Positions 53,245 to 62,067 of a DNA stretch of 64,000 nucleotides are shown here, in pieces. A program made the position numbers and the translations under genes. The stretch lies in assembly GCA_031292555.1 (NCBI GenBank), contig JARLGV010000045.1, positions 62,001 through 126,000 on the forward strand, given 5' to 3'. Below the pieces are notes generated by a model. It was given only the letters and a program-made list of their open reading frames with translations, was not told the origin of the DNA and ran no database searches. The stretch comes from Fimbriimonas sp. (GTDB lineage Bacteria; Armatimonadota; Fimbriimonadia; Fimbriimonadales; Fimbriimonadaceae). How positions within the stretch are numbered: the stretch's first letter is position 1; each line of letters starts with the position of its first letter.

Positions 53245-53300
53245 ACGGTAAACAGGATTTCCCGGCCTGAATACTCAGGCCGGGAAATCCTGTTTACCGT
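53245..53300. terminator. Perfect 26-bp palindrome between convergent genes
   Basis: The two arms, 53245-53270 and 53275-53300, are exactly complementary over 26 bp with a 4-base loop (ATAC). It lies between the stop of the plus-strand secreted gene (53225) and the stop of the minus-strand lipoprotein gene (53308). It probably terminates both transcripts, though there is no T run, and its length and perfection are unusual. Confidence 0.7.
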
Positions 53301-53307
53301 GGCTAGG

Positions 53308-53526
53308 TTACTGTCCGCCGGCTTTAGGCCCCATGGACCCAGCAGGCGGCGGCGGCGGAGCACCACCGGGAGCACCAGGTTGCCCTGGACCTCGCCATTC
53401 AGGAGGGGGAGGCCTCTTCTTGAAAGCCTCCTTTGAGGGTGTTTGTTGGGTGGAATCGGCTCCGCACCCAGCGATTACGAATCCTCCAACAATCGACAAA
53501 GCGATGGCTATTCGTAGGATGTTCAT
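53308..53526 (-). CDS. Small lipoprotein with Pro/Gly-rich tail (minus-strand cassette)
   Basis: A 72-residue lipoprotein: signal MNILRIAIALSIVGGFVIAGC (Cys at 21), then STQQTPSKEAFKKRPPPPEW and a Gly/Pro-rich end (GQPGAPGGAPPPPP). It begins 4 bp after the stop of the pseudopilin gene, the same order as the plus-strand cassettes. The FKKRPPPPEWR stretch may correspond to the FKGGPMPPEARKKF block of the other family members, but the second half is different. Confidence 0.65.
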   Translation of the reverse strand: MNILRIAIALSIVGGFVIAGCGADSTQQTPSKEAFKKRPPPPEWRGPGQPGAPGGAPPPPPAGSMGPKAGGQ

Positions 53527-53530
53527 CGTG

Positions 53531-54388
53531 CTACTTGGTCCTGGTGGCGTCCCACATATAAAGGTAACCAGAGTCCTCGCATCCGCCCGCCTGATTCCAT
53601 GAGACGCCGGCTTGGAAGTTGACTGTCTGGATCGGCTTCATCGACTTGGCGTGGCCGTCAGTAAAGGCGAACGGAGATTGACCGGCATAGTTGTCGGCGA
53701 TCGAACCCGGATAGGTTGCTACGGGAGGTCCAAAGGGGCCGTTGAATTGCCCAGGCAAAGCCGCTGGCTGGCTCCCGTTGGAATCGATCCCGTCCGAGTT
53801 CAACAGGGTTGCTGCCCACACGCTGAAGAGGCCGTCGATACCGCCCTGCATCCAAGAAGCTGCCGCCATCTTGAATCGGGTCGCGAAGAGAATGGTCTCC
53901 GAAGGGAACTGGATTGAAGTCGCGCTAACCGGCGTGTTATAGTTGTTCGTCCAGCCTCGGTTCGACTGAATGACGCCAACCATGTTCCAGCCACCCCACG
54001 ACGGTGAGCACTTACCGCCGAAGATGCCGTTACCGGGATAGCTGAACATAGGACCTGTGTCCCACGATGCGCTTCCCTTGTGGTTATCGCTAGGATCGAG
54101 GAAGATGCCGTAATTCTTTATGTACGGCAGGGTTTCCATCTGCCACGTCATCTGCCAACCCCAACCGTTGGCGGAATTGGCATATCCTTCAGCGCAGAAG
54201 TTGTCGTCGTAGTCGTTGCCATACATCAGCGATGCGAGAGACAGCTGCTTGATATTGCTCAGCGATGCGGTCTTCTTGGCGGCGGCCTTCGCTTGAGCGA
54301 AGACCGGGAAGAGGATGGAGGCGAGAATCGCGATGATTGCGATAACGACTAGTAGCTCAATGAGCGTAAAGGCTCGATTCGATTTCAT
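53531..54388 (-). CDS. Pseudopilin-like DUF1559/DGHAK secreted protein (minus-strand cassette)
   Basis: A 285-residue protein. MKSNR, AFTLIELLVVIAIIAILASILFP, then AKAAAKKTASLSNIKQLSLASLMYGNDYDD and the C-terminal YAGQSPFAFTDGHAKS. I place the start at ATG 54388, with AGGAG five bases before it; the much longer frame upstream is non-coding. It diverges from copies 2 and 3 in the middle, with fewer Cys. Preceded on the same strand by a GntR/LacI regulator gene (94 bp apart). Role as above: probable surface filament or secretion-related subunit. Confidence 0.83.
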   Translation of the reverse strand: MKSNRAFTLIELLVVIAIIAILASILFPVFAQAKAAAKKTASLSNIKQLSLASLMYGNDYDDNFCAEGYANSANGWGWQMTWQMETLPYIKNYGIFLDPSDNHKGSASWDTGPMFSYPGNGIFGGKCSPSWGGWNMVGVIQSNRGWTNNYNTPVSATSIQFPSETILFATRFKMAAASWMQGGIDGLFSVWAATLLNSDGIDSNGSQPAALPGQFNGPFGPPVATYPGSIADNYAGQSPFAFTDGHAKSMKPIQTVNFQAGVSWNQAGGCEDSGYLYMWDATRTK

Positions 54389-54482
54389 TTCTACTCCTGT
54401 GTAGTGTCCGGCGGACGCCATCAACGACGTCCTCTTTCGACGATATATGGATTGCTTGGTAATTAAATCATAGATGACGAGA

Positions 54483-55667
54483 TTAGCCACTGCGCAATTT
54501 GAGCGACGTCGGGATCGGAGGTTTCGCCTTCGTCCCAAATTCGCTGCGCCAAACGTTTGGCGGCATCCTTCGCGTAATGGTTGCGGAACTGACTTGATAC
54601 TCATCGTTCTGCCACTTGTCTTCGGGTGCTCCGCACGAACCCCGAACGATAAGCCTTGACGGCAAAACGATCCTTTCGACCTTGGTGCTGTGCCGGTCCA
54701 TGCGCTGACAGACCCTGGTCATCAGGGCCTTTGCGATGCCTCTCCAGTCCATGGCGATCGTTGTGAGTCCCACGTTGCCCAGAGTGAAAGGCAGGTCGTT
54801 TCCGAACCCGACGATCGCTACGTCCTCTGGAATTCGCAGACCCAAATTGAGAATTGCCGCCGCGATGGCGGGGGCCGACATGTCATGCAAGACGAACACC
54901 GCATCGGGCCGGTCGTCGTCCATGAGTCGCTTGACGAAGAGAATGGGATCGTCGAACGCCTGATCGCCGATACTGGAGCTAAACACGAAGTTATGCGCCT
55001 TGACCGAATGACTGGCGAATACGTGAGCGGCGGCGTATCCCAGCATGCGTTGCTGCGTGTCTTCGAGCATCGTTAAGAAACCGCTGATCGCAATTTCACG
55101 TCTGCCCAATTGAAGCAGGTGCCTGACTGCGAGAACGCCTCCCCCGTAGTGATCCCCCCCTACTACGTCCGTCGTGATGCCGTTCGGGCAATGATCGACC
55201 GCAACTACCGGAAGCCGCGACTGAATCGCGTGGAACCGGTTTTGATCCAGGAACATCTCTTTGCCCCAGAACACAGCGGCGCCGAATCCGGAATCGATGG
55301 CCGATTCCAGAGCGGCGAGGGTGCCTCGATTCGTCGAGTCGACATGCACCAAGTGGAGCCCCTTTTCGCTGAGATATTGGCCCAGCAAGAAGAACAGCGA
55401 CTTGTGCAGCGTGTCGGCATGGTCCACGAAGGCGACCATCGTGGACTTCGGTCCGACTCGGCCACGGCAAGCCACAACCCCTCGGTTTGGCATGCGCGTT
55501 GCCCATCCGGACGCGATCAACTCGTCGAGCGCACGCCGAATGGACGAACGGCTGACGTCGAACCTTTCCTGAAGCTGCTTCTCGGTTGGGAGGTACGAGC
55601 CTTCAGCGATCTCTTCAGATTGGATTTCCTGCCGTAGGACCTCTGCAATCCGGTTGATACGTTTCAT
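54483..55667 (-). CDS. GntR/LacI hybrid transcriptional regulator
   Basis: A 394-residue regulator. The N-terminal GntR winged helix (about 5-70: INRIAEVLRQEIQSEEI, LPTEKQLQERFDVSRSSIRRALDEL) is joined to a LacI-like sugar-binding sensor (75-345: VDHADTLHKSLFFLLG, GGGVLAVRHLLQLG, FGAAVFWGKEMF, PEDVAIVGFGNDL). This is the AraR-type architecture. The start at ATG 55667 has GGGGAAG about 10 bases upstream. It is not related to the LacI genes in its DNA-binding part, yet occupies the same place in its cassette. A 21-bp palindrome in its promoter is the likely operator. Confidence 0.85.
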   Translation of the reverse strand: MKRINRIAEVLRQEIQSEEIAEGSYLPTEKQLQERFDVSRSSIRRALDELIASGWATRMPNRGVVACRGRVGPKSTMVAFVDHADTLHKSLFFLLGQYLSEKGLHLVHVDSTNRGTLAALESAIDSGFGAAVFWGKEMFLDQNRFHAIQSRLPVVAVDHCPNGITTDVVGGDHYGGGVLAVRHLLQLGRREIAISGFLTMLEDTQQRMLGYAAAHVFASHSVKAHNFVFSSSIGDQAFDDPILFVKRLMDDDRPDAVFVLHDMSAPAIAAAILNLGLRIPEDVAIVGFGNDLPFTLGNVGLTTIAMDWRGIAKALMTRVCQRMDRHSTKVERIVLPSRLIVRGSCGAPEDKWQNDEYQVSSATITRRMPPNVWRSEFGTKAKPPIPTSLKLRSG

Positions 55668-55718
55668 AGGGTTGACTTCCCCTACTTTATCACGGATTGC
55701 ACCAAAAAGATGAACAAA

Positions 55719-55739
55719 TTGTATCGGATTTCGAAACAA
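55719..55739 (-). promoter_or_regulatory. Candidate operator of the GntR/LacI regulator
   Basis: On the plus strand TTGTATCGGATTTCGAAACAA, that is TTGT-x-TCG/CGA-x-ACAA half-sites with one mismatch. It lies about 50 bp before the regulator start. No similar sequence is seen near the pseudopilin gene. The rest of 55740-55985 appears empty. Confidence 0.45.
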
Positions 55740-55985
55740 TATGGTTCGTCTGTTTGATGCAATTACAATCCGAGCGGAGAGCAGATCCGCGTAGCGCGAG
55801 GTTCCGTGCCTCGCACATCGGGGCCAATCGTCAGCATGCCACGCAATTGACAATCATCTGCAGTCCGCTAGTTCGCCACGACCGTTCCGCGCGCTCCCTT
55901 TCCTTTCTTCCGTGGGCGTCATGTTGTTAGGCGGCAAGCGAAGCTATCCTGATCCCTATCCTCGCCAAGCGCGAAGTGCCCGAGT

Positions 55986-57875
55986 ATGCTGAGGCGCGAT
56001 GGTGTTCAGGTGGGGAGTGACGGGTTGAGCGGCGTCGATCTGGCGTTGCAGGCGGCTCGATCGGCGTTGATCGCGGGCCGGCTTGACGAAGCCGAGGCCG
56101 CCTGCCAAGGAGTGCTGGCGGCCGACCCAGTTTGCGCCGAGGCGCATCTCCTGTCGGCTGTCGTCTGGTCCCGTCGTGGACGGCCCGATCGGGCGGAGCA
56201 ACACTATCGGTCCGTTCTGAGCGCCGATCCGACCTCCTTTGAGGCCACGATTGGAATGGCCGGCGTGTTGATGAACCGAAGGGAGGAAATCGAAGCGGTC
56301 GATTTTGCCAAGCGGGCGATCGAGCTTCGGCCGGACGACGGAACCGGGTACTCGATTCTGGGCCGGATTCTGCTTGGCCAGCAGAAGTTTGCGGAGGCAG
56401 CCGAGTATCTTGGACGCGCGGTGGCCCTGGAACCGGACCAAGCGATCCCCCATCACCTGCTGGGGCAAGCGCTGGAAGGGCTCGAGCGGAACGACGAGGC
56501 ACAGGCGGAGTTCGTTGCCGCCACGCAGATCGCCCCGAACGTGCCCGAATTTCTGATCGCACTGGGGCAGTTCCGGTGGAAGTTCATGGACATGCGCGAG
56601 GCGAGCGCGTGGTTTCGCCGCGCATACAAACTCGAACCGTTGACGGCAAGAGGGCAAATCCAACTCGCGAAGGCATTGATCCAAGAAGGCGACCTGGAAA
56701 AGGCGGAGCGTGCGCTGCGTAAGTCGATCGCGTTCGACTCGAAGGGAGCCATCGCTCACGCTCTGCTCGGCCAGGTGCTTCGACAACTCGGGCGATTCGA
56801 GGACGCGTCGCTCGAACTCCAAACCGCCATCGACCTGGATCCCAATCATACTCGGCCGTATTTGAACCTGGTTCAGTGCCGTAAGGCAACCGAGGCGACT
56901 CGTCCCTTGCTTGACCAGATCGAATCGCAACTTGCTCGCCCGAACCTCAAGGACGATGATTTGCGATACCTTCACTACGCCTTGGGTAAGGCGTACGACG
57001 ACCTTGGCGAGTACGGCCGCGCGATCGAGCATTTCGATGCGGCAAACGACTCGATGCGGAGGCTCATCCGGATGAAGCAAGACCCGCGGGCCAATTCGGA
57101 CCTGCTGGACAGCCAGATCGCCCAGATGACGCCGGAGCAATTTCAACTCGGACGTTCGACGGCCAACCTTTCGGATCGGCCGATCTTCATCGTGGGAATG
57201 ATTCGTTCCGGTACGACGTTGGTGGAGCAGATCGTATCAAGCCATCCCGAAGTCGGATCCGGCGGCGAGATGCCATATTGGCTGGATCGCATGTCCGATG
57301 CTCTCTACACGCGTGGTGCAGGCGTGGAAGTTTCAAGGCTCCGTGCGGTTGCCGACGCGTATCTTTCGGTTACCGTGGAGCGGTTCCCCATGGCGTCAAG
57401 AGTGACGGACAAGATGCCCCTGAACTTCTCGATCCTTGGGACGATTCACCTCGCCTTGCCGAATGCGCGACTGATCCATGTCAGACGGAGTCCGATCGAC
57501 AATTGCCTCTCGATCTATCTGACGCCTTTCCCACATCCCGTCAACTTCGGGCACAGCCGGGAATCGATCGTTGCTTACTACGAGGAGTATCTGCGCGTCA
57601 TGGAGCACTGGCGCTCGACGATTCCCTCGAACCGGCTTCTCGAGGTCGACTACGAGGATCTGGTCGCCGACCGCGAACGGGTCACCCGCCGGATGATCGA
57701 TTTCGTCGGACTGGACTGGGACGATGCGTGCCTTCGTCCCGAGGCGAACGAGCGAGCGGTCACAACGCCCAGCCAATGGCAGGTCCGCCAGCCGGTCTAC
57801 CGATCTTCCGTCGACCGCTGGCGCAACTACGAGCCCTGGCTTGGCTCGCTCGCAAGGTTGCGGCCAGGCGGGTAA
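55986..57875 (+). CDS. TPR-repeat protein with C-terminal sulfotransferase domain
   Basis: A 629-residue protein. The first ~360 residues contain about nine TPR-like repeats (for example LDEAEAACQGVLAADPVCAEAHLL, PDRAEQHYRSVLSADPTSFEA), a protein-binding scaffold. A sulfotransferase-fold domain follows (about 395-629): PIFIVGMIRSGTTLVEQIVSSHP, the 5'-PSB loop for the PAPS phosphosulfate; RVTDKMPLNFSILGTIHLALPNARLIHVRRSPIDNCLSIY, the 3'-phosphate region; and LEVDYEDLVADRERV. Similar TPR-sulfotransferases occur widely in bacteria with unknown acceptors. Monocistronic; convergent to pepF. Confidence 0.85.
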   Translation: MLRRDGVQVGSDGLSGVDLALQAARSALIAGRLDEAEAACQGVLAADPVCAEAHLLSAVVWSRRGRPDRAEQHYRSVLSADPTSFEATIGMAGVLMNRREEIEAVDFAKRAIELRPDDGTGYSILGRILLGQQKFAEAAEYLGRAVALEPDQAIPHHLLGQALEGLERNDEAQAEFVAATQIAPNVPEFLIALGQFRWKFMDMREASAWFRRAYKLEPLTARGQIQLAKALIQEGDLEKAERALRKSIAFDSKGAIAHALLGQVLRQLGRFEDASLELQTAIDLDPNHTRPYLNLVQCRKATEATRPLLDQIESQLARPNLKDDDLRYLHYALGKAYDDLGEYGRAIEHFDAANDSMRRLIRMKQDPRANSDLLDSQIAQMTPEQFQLGRSTANLSDRPIFIVGMIRSGTTLVEQIVSSHPEVGSGGEMPYWLDRMSDALYTRGAGVEVSRLRAVADAYLSVTVERFPMASRVTDKMPLNFSILGTIHLALPNARLIHVRRSPIDNCLSIYLTPFPHPVNFGHSRESIVAYYEEYLRVMEHWRSTIPSNRLLEVDYEDLVADRERVTRRMIDFVGLDWDDACLRPEANERAVTTPSQWQVRQPVYRSSVDRWRNYEPWLGSLARLRPGG

Positions 57876-57892
57876 CGCGGTTTTCCAGGCGG

Positions 57893-59710
57893 CTAAGCCG
57901 GCTGGTACTCGCTCCAGAGGCGCTCGAACTCGGTGACCATTTTCTCCATCGCTTGGAATCCGGCTTCCCAGAACGCTTCGGAGCGGAGGTCGACGCCGAC
58001 CGTCTGCATCAGATCGTGCGGGGAGAGCGAACCGCCCAGCTTGAGCAACTCGACGTATTTGTCAGCGAAGCTCGGGCCCTCGGCTTTCGCCATCTGGTAG
58101 AGCGAGAGCACCAACAGCTCGCCGAACGAATAGGCGTACACATAGAACGGCGCGAAGATGAAGTGGCCCACGTAGGTCCACCACATCCGATGCTGGTCGC
58201 CGAACTTCACGGACGAGCCGAACATCGCCTGCATCTCCTCTTGCCAGAAGTCGCCGAATTGCTCCGCGGTCAACTCTCCCTGGGCTCGCCGCGAGGTGTG
58301 GCAACGGCGCTCGAAGGCGAACATGGATGCCTGCCGGAACACGGTTGCGAAGGTCCCTTCGATCTTGTCCGCGTAAAGAGCGAGGCTGTCCTTTAGGCTG
58401 GCCCCCGATACGAGCTTCTCGAAGACCAGCATCTCGCCGAAAGTCGAGGCAAGTTCGGCCAGCGGGAGCGTGCCATGGAAGTTCAGATAGCTCTGAGCTC
58501 GGCTAAGAGACGCATGGACGCCGTGTCCCAACTCGTGGGCGAGGGTAGTGACGTCATCGATGCGGTTGAGATAGCTTTGGAAGACGACGGGGTGGGTGTC
58601 TGGCGTGTTGTAGGCGCAGAATGCCCCGCCCTGCTTGCCCTTTCGTGGCTCGGCATCGATCCAATTCTGATCGAAGAATTCTCGTGCGCGTGCCTCGATG
58701 ACCGGACTGAACGAGGCGAACGAATGGAGGACGATCTCTTTGGCGCGGTCCCATCCAACCAACTCTTCGGTGTCGAAAAGGGGTGCGTAACGGTCGATGT
58801 GCGTCAACTCGGGAAGGCCGAGGATCTCGCGTTTGACATTGTAGAACCGCTCGACGAGGCCATAGTGTTTCTTGCACATCTCGACGACGAGGTCGACCGT
58901 CTCCCGGTCGAGTTCGTTGGCAAGGTGTCGCGACTGTTCCGGATACTCAAACTTGCGTAGCCGATCTTCAACCGCCTTGTCTTGAAGGAGGTTGTTGTAG
59001 TTGAAGACAAGTACCCGCTCCAACTCTTTGAGGCTGGCGGTGAGACTGTCGGCGGCCGCTTGACGAGTGGCCCGGCTGGGGTCTCGCAGCAGGGCGAGCA
59101 CTTCTTGTTGGGTGCTGTCGACCGGACCGGCGGCGCCGGGTACGTGCAGTTTGAATACTTGGTTTGCGGTCAGTTCCTCGAAGAGGCGGACCCATGCGCG
59201 GTTGCCGGTATTCGCCGTCTCCTCGAGAATAATCTCTTCTGATTCGCTCAAGCGGAAGGGGCTATACGCTCGCGACGACTGGATGTAGTGCCGATAGCCG
59301 GCGAGAACCGGATCGTCGAGGACGCGATCGATTTCAGCCTGGGGCGCCGCCTGGAGTTCCAACTCAAAGAACATCGTCTTGACGCTTAACTCGGTGCCGC
59401 GCTCCCGCTGCCTCTGGAGGAAGGCTCCGATCGCGGCGTCTCCGCTGTCGGTGGCAAATAACAGGTGACCGAACCCCATCGGCTTGGCAACCTCGTTGAA
59501 GATCGATTCAATTTCGCGAATGGCGTCAGCCAAGGTTTGCGCTGAGAGGCCCCATGCGTTGATCTTTCCGCGATAGTTCTCGGCAAACGCATCGGCACGC
59601 TCATGAGCCTTCTGCCAGGTTTCCTCGATACGAGGATCGTCAAGACCGGAGAAGAGGGCGGATAAGTCCCATCGAACTTTCGGGGACTCGAGCGGCTGAT
59701 TGGCGTCCAT
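57893..59710 (-). CDS. pepF: Oligoendopeptidase F (M3 family)
   Basis: A 605-residue cytosolic zinc peptidase that cuts short peptides. The zinc site HELGH is at 392-396 (TLAHELGHGVHASL), the third ligand Glu in LASTFGEMLVFEKL about 25 residues later. The N-terminal half is the helical substrate-binding part (WDLSALFSGLDDPR at the start). Length and motifs match PepF/M3B. It converges with the sulfotransferase gene (17 bp between stops) and diverges from the DoxX gene. Confidence 0.93.
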   Translation of the reverse strand: MDANQPLESPKVRWDLSALFSGLDDPRIEETWQKAHERADAFAENYRGKINAWGLSAQTLADAIREIESIFNEVAKPMGFGHLLFATDSGDAAIGAFLQRQRERGTELSVKTMFFELELQAAPQAEIDRVLDDPVLAGYRHYIQSSRAYSPFRLSESEEIILEETANTGNRAWVRLFEELTANQVFKLHVPGAAGPVDSTQQEVLALLRDPSRATRQAAADSLTASLKELERVLVFNYNNLLQDKAVEDRLRKFEYPEQSRHLANELDRETVDLVVEMCKKHYGLVERFYNVKREILGLPELTHIDRYAPLFDTEELVGWDRAKEIVLHSFASFSPVIEARAREFFDQNWIDAEPRKGKQGGAFCAYNTPDTHPVVFQSYLNRIDDVTTLAHELGHGVHASLSRAQSYLNFHGTLPLAELASTFGEMLVFEKLVSGASLKDSLALYADKIEGTFATVFRQASMFAFERRCHTSRRAQGELTAEQFGDFWQEEMQAMFGSSVKFGDQHRMWWTYVGHFIFAPFYVYAYSFGELLVLSLYQMAKAEGPSFADKYVELLKLGGSLSPHDLMQTVGVDLRSEAFWEAGFQAMEKMVTEFERLWSEYQPA

Positions 59711-59810
59711 GCCTGGATTAGACCCGAAAACGGGCCTATCGTAGTTGTCGCTTCGATCGTCGGGAGCCGGCGAACCTGCAAGGCGGGCTCGCGCGTATAG
59801 TCGGATAGTG

Positions 59811-60263
59811 ATGAAAGGGAATGCGCGTCAGGATATCGGGCTTCTGATCCTGCGGATCGGGCTCGGGATGACCATGATCTACTTCGGTTCGCAGAAGATG
59901 CTTGGCGTCTTCGGGGGACGGGGCTATGTGGATACCGTCGATATGTTCCATACGAAGATGGGCGTTCCGATCGTCTTGGCCCATCTTGCCATCTACGGCG
60001 AGTTTCTCGGCGGGCTTGGCGTGCTGGCGGGCTGCCTGACGTCGATTGCCTCGATCGGCGTCGCTTGCACGATGGCGGTCGCAACCTACATGAACCTGCG
60101 CGGCCCCGGCCAATTCGCAAGTATTTTCAACGGCGCGATCGGGGCCGACCCATCCAAGCTGTTCTTTCCGGCTATTCTCTTCGCGGCCGCACTTTCGTTG
60201 CTCGTCACCGGTCCGGGCGCCTATTCGATCGACGGCAAATACTTCAGGAAAAGCAAACGTTGA
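59811..60263 (+). CDS. DoxX family membrane protein
   Basis: A 150-residue protein with four hydrophobic helices (about 9-28, 52-72, 78-97 and 118-138) and the DoxX pattern LLILRIGLGMTMIYFGSQKMLGVFGG at the N-terminus, LAHLAIYGEFLGGLGVLAGCLT in the middle. The chosen ATG 59811 removes a basic N-terminal extension (the ORF also opens at 59745). DoxX proteins are linked to redox or thiosulfate metabolism; function here unknown. Its end overlaps the start of the GNAT gene by 4 bp. Confidence 0.8.
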   Translation: MKGNARQDIGLLILRIGLGMTMIYFGSQKMLGVFGGRGYVDTVDMFHTKMGVPIVLAHLAIYGEFLGGLGVLAGCLTSIASIGVACTMAVATYMNLRGPGQFASIFNGAIGADPSKLFFPAILFAAALSLLVTGPGAYSIDGKYFRKSKR

Positions 60264-60700
60264 TCCGTCCCGCAGAAAGAAAAGATGTCCTTCGAATATG
60301 GTCACTGATCGGCGAACTGGCCGATTACGAGCGGCTAGCCGAATTTGTGACCGGCAACGCTGAGGCGTTGGAACGGCATATCTTCGACGATCGGTACTGC
60401 ACCGTCTTCGTGTGCGAAGTCGAGGGCGAGGTCGTCGGCTATACGCTCAGCTTCCCGATTTACTCCACCTTCCGAACCTTGCCCTGCGTGTGGCTCGAAG
60501 ACATCTACGTAACCCCGTCCTTTCGGGGGCGAGGCTTCGGCAAGGCACTGCTGACGAACCTGATCGAATACTGCCGCGCCCACGGATTCGGTCGCCTCGA
60601 CTGGTCCGTCCTGAGTTGGAACGAGCCGTCCATCCAGTTCTATCAATCCATGGGCGCCGAAGTCATGCCCGACTGGAGAATCTGCCGGATAGCGTTCTGA
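60260..60700 (+). CDS. GNAT family N-acetyltransferase
   Basis: A 146-residue acetyltransferase. The start is a TTG at 60260 (MIRPAERKDVLRIWSLIGEL), with AGGAAA about 9 bases before it, overlapping the DoxX stop by 4 bp. Motif A, the acetyl-CoA site, is WLEDIYVTPSFRGRGFGKALLTNLI (R-x-x-G-x-G), followed by the NEPSIQFYQSMGAEVM end. This resembles the diamine/thialysine acetyltransferase type. Substrate not determined. Confidence 0.88.
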   Translation: MIRPAERKDVLRIWSLIGELADYERLAEFVTGNAEALERHIFDDRYCTVFVCEVEGEVVGYTLSFPIYSTFRTLPCVWLEDIYVTPSFRGRGFGKALLTNLIEYCRAHGFGRLDWSVLSWNEPSIQFYQSMGAEVMPDWRICRIAF

Positions 60701-60807
60701 GTAGCGGGTCGCGGCGAGCAGGTAGGGGGTCGCACGTCCTTGCGAAATGATGACGTGAGCGACTCGCCCCAGAAGCGGTGAACCTCCGTTCCGACCCTCG
60801 CCCCGCC

Positions 60808-61902
60808 CTAGATATCCAACGGATCGCGATAGGGGTAGCTGCCTAATATCGTCGTTTCCAGGGCGTAGCTCTTGAGGGTTTCGATGGCGGAGCGCAACGA
60901 GTCGTCGGTCCGGTGGCCGGCGCAGTCGCAATAGAAAATGTACTCGAAGGTCGCTCGTTGGGCGGGGCGGCTCTCGATCATCATCAGGTTCACGCCGTGC
61001 GCCTCGAACGCGCGAAGGGCGGTGACCAGTTCGCCAGGACGGTTGCGCAGGTTGAACATCACGCTCGTCTTGTCGTTTCCGGTCTTCGCCGGCTCGTTGT
61101 AACCCAAGACGATGAAGCGGGTGCGGTTCGATGGATTGTCGTTGATGTGCTCGACGAGGATGGGGATGCCGACCGTCTCTGCGCCGAGGGTGTTGGCGAT
61201 GGCCGCACTTTTGGGATCTCCAAGCGCCGCTTCGGCCGCCTTGGACGTGGGCACGACCTCGATGATTTGGGCATTCGGGACGTTTGCCCGAAGCCACCGG
61301 CGGCACTGTTGCGCCGGTTGAGGACCGGAATAGACCCGCTCGATGTCGAGCAGTGACGTGGCGACCGAAAGCAGGTGGTGGTGGATCGGGATATAGATCT
61401 CGGCGCAGATTTTGACGTTCGTCTGCGGGAACATGTCGAGCGTCTCTGGGACGATTCCTGCCACCGAGTTCTCTACCGGCACGACGCCGTAATCGGCGTT
61501 GCCGTGCTCGACAGCGCGAAACACGTCTTGGATGCTGTCCTGAGGAGTCAGGTTGCTGCTCGTTCCGAATGTTTCGATCGCGGCGAGGTTGGTGTATGTG
61601 CCGGGAGGGCCCCAATATGCGGCGACAAGCGGCTTTTCGGCAGCGCGGGCGGCGCTGATGATCTCTCGGAAAATGGCCGAGAGTTGGCGGTGCCGAAGCG
61701 GGCCTGGATTGATCCGATCCAGCTTCTCGTAGATCTGCCGTTCCCGCTCCGGCGTGAAATACGGGGTGTTGTCTTTGCCCTTTACACGGCCGACTTCTTG
61801 GGCAAGTTCGACACGACGGCTCAAAAGTGCAACGAGTTGTTCGTCGATAGCGTCGATGTCTTGGCGTATGTCGAGAAGGTTTCGGTGAGTGCCGTCGGCC
61901 AT
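60808..61902 (-). CDS. pheA: Bifunctional chorismate mutase/prephenate dehydratase
   Basis: A 364-residue enzyme of phenylalanine synthesis. Residues 1-90 are an AroQ-type chorismate mutase (LLDIRQDIDAIDEQLVALLSRRVELAQEVGRVKG). Residues 95-275 are prephenate dehydratase (VAAYWGPPGTYTNLAAIETFG, then GVVPVENSVAGIVPETLDMF, TRFIVLG). An ACT domain (about 285-360: NRPGELVTALRAFEAHGVNLMMIESRP) gives feedback control by Phe. No other aro gene is linked. It is divergent from cdaA, with a 165-bp interval. Confidence 0.92.
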   Translation of the reverse strand: MADGTHRNLLDIRQDIDAIDEQLVALLSRRVELAQEVGRVKGKDNTPYFTPERERQIYEKLDRINPGPLRHRQLSAIFREIISAARAAEKPLVAAYWGPPGTYTNLAAIETFGTSSNLTPQDSIQDVFRAVEHGNADYGVVPVENSVAGIVPETLDMFPQTNVKICAEIYIPIHHHLLSVATSLLDIERVYSGPQPAQQCRRWLRANVPNAQIIEVVPTSKAAEAALGDPKSAAIANTLGAETVGIPILVEHINDNPSNRTRFIVLGYNEPAKTGNDKTSVMFNLRNRPGELVTALRAFEAHGVNLMMIESRPAQRATFEYIFYCDCAGHRTDDSLRSAIETLKSYALETTILGSYPYRDPLDI

Positions 61903-62067
61903 AGGATTGCCTTTGAAATCCGAGGTCCTGTCGTAGAAATAGACGGACTTGCGATTCCGGGCATCATTATGATTCGTCGCAGCGTCCCGTGAACAAGTAA
62001 TAGGTACCCAATTGCCCTATGAACCTGGCTCCGACGGCGGCTAGAATAGGCTACACGACGAATTAAA

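Noticed and set aside
54389-54482. Copy of the GATATACCGGTATATC operator before the minus-strand pseudopilin
   Set aside because: Only a CATATATCGTCG half-site resembles it; no second half or pair was found.
53531-54604. 357-codon form of the minus-strand pseudopilin
   Set aside because: The 72 extra N-terminal residues have no signal; AGGAG lies before the internal ATG at 54388, where the prepilin sequence begins.
55956-57146. 396-codon open frame opposite the TPR-sulfotransferase gene
   Set aside because: Antisense to well-conserved TPR and PAPS-binding motifs; no domain of its own.
60335-61615. 426-codon minus-strand frame overlapping pheA and the GNAT gene
   Set aside because: It runs through two real genes in a different frame and shows no domain.
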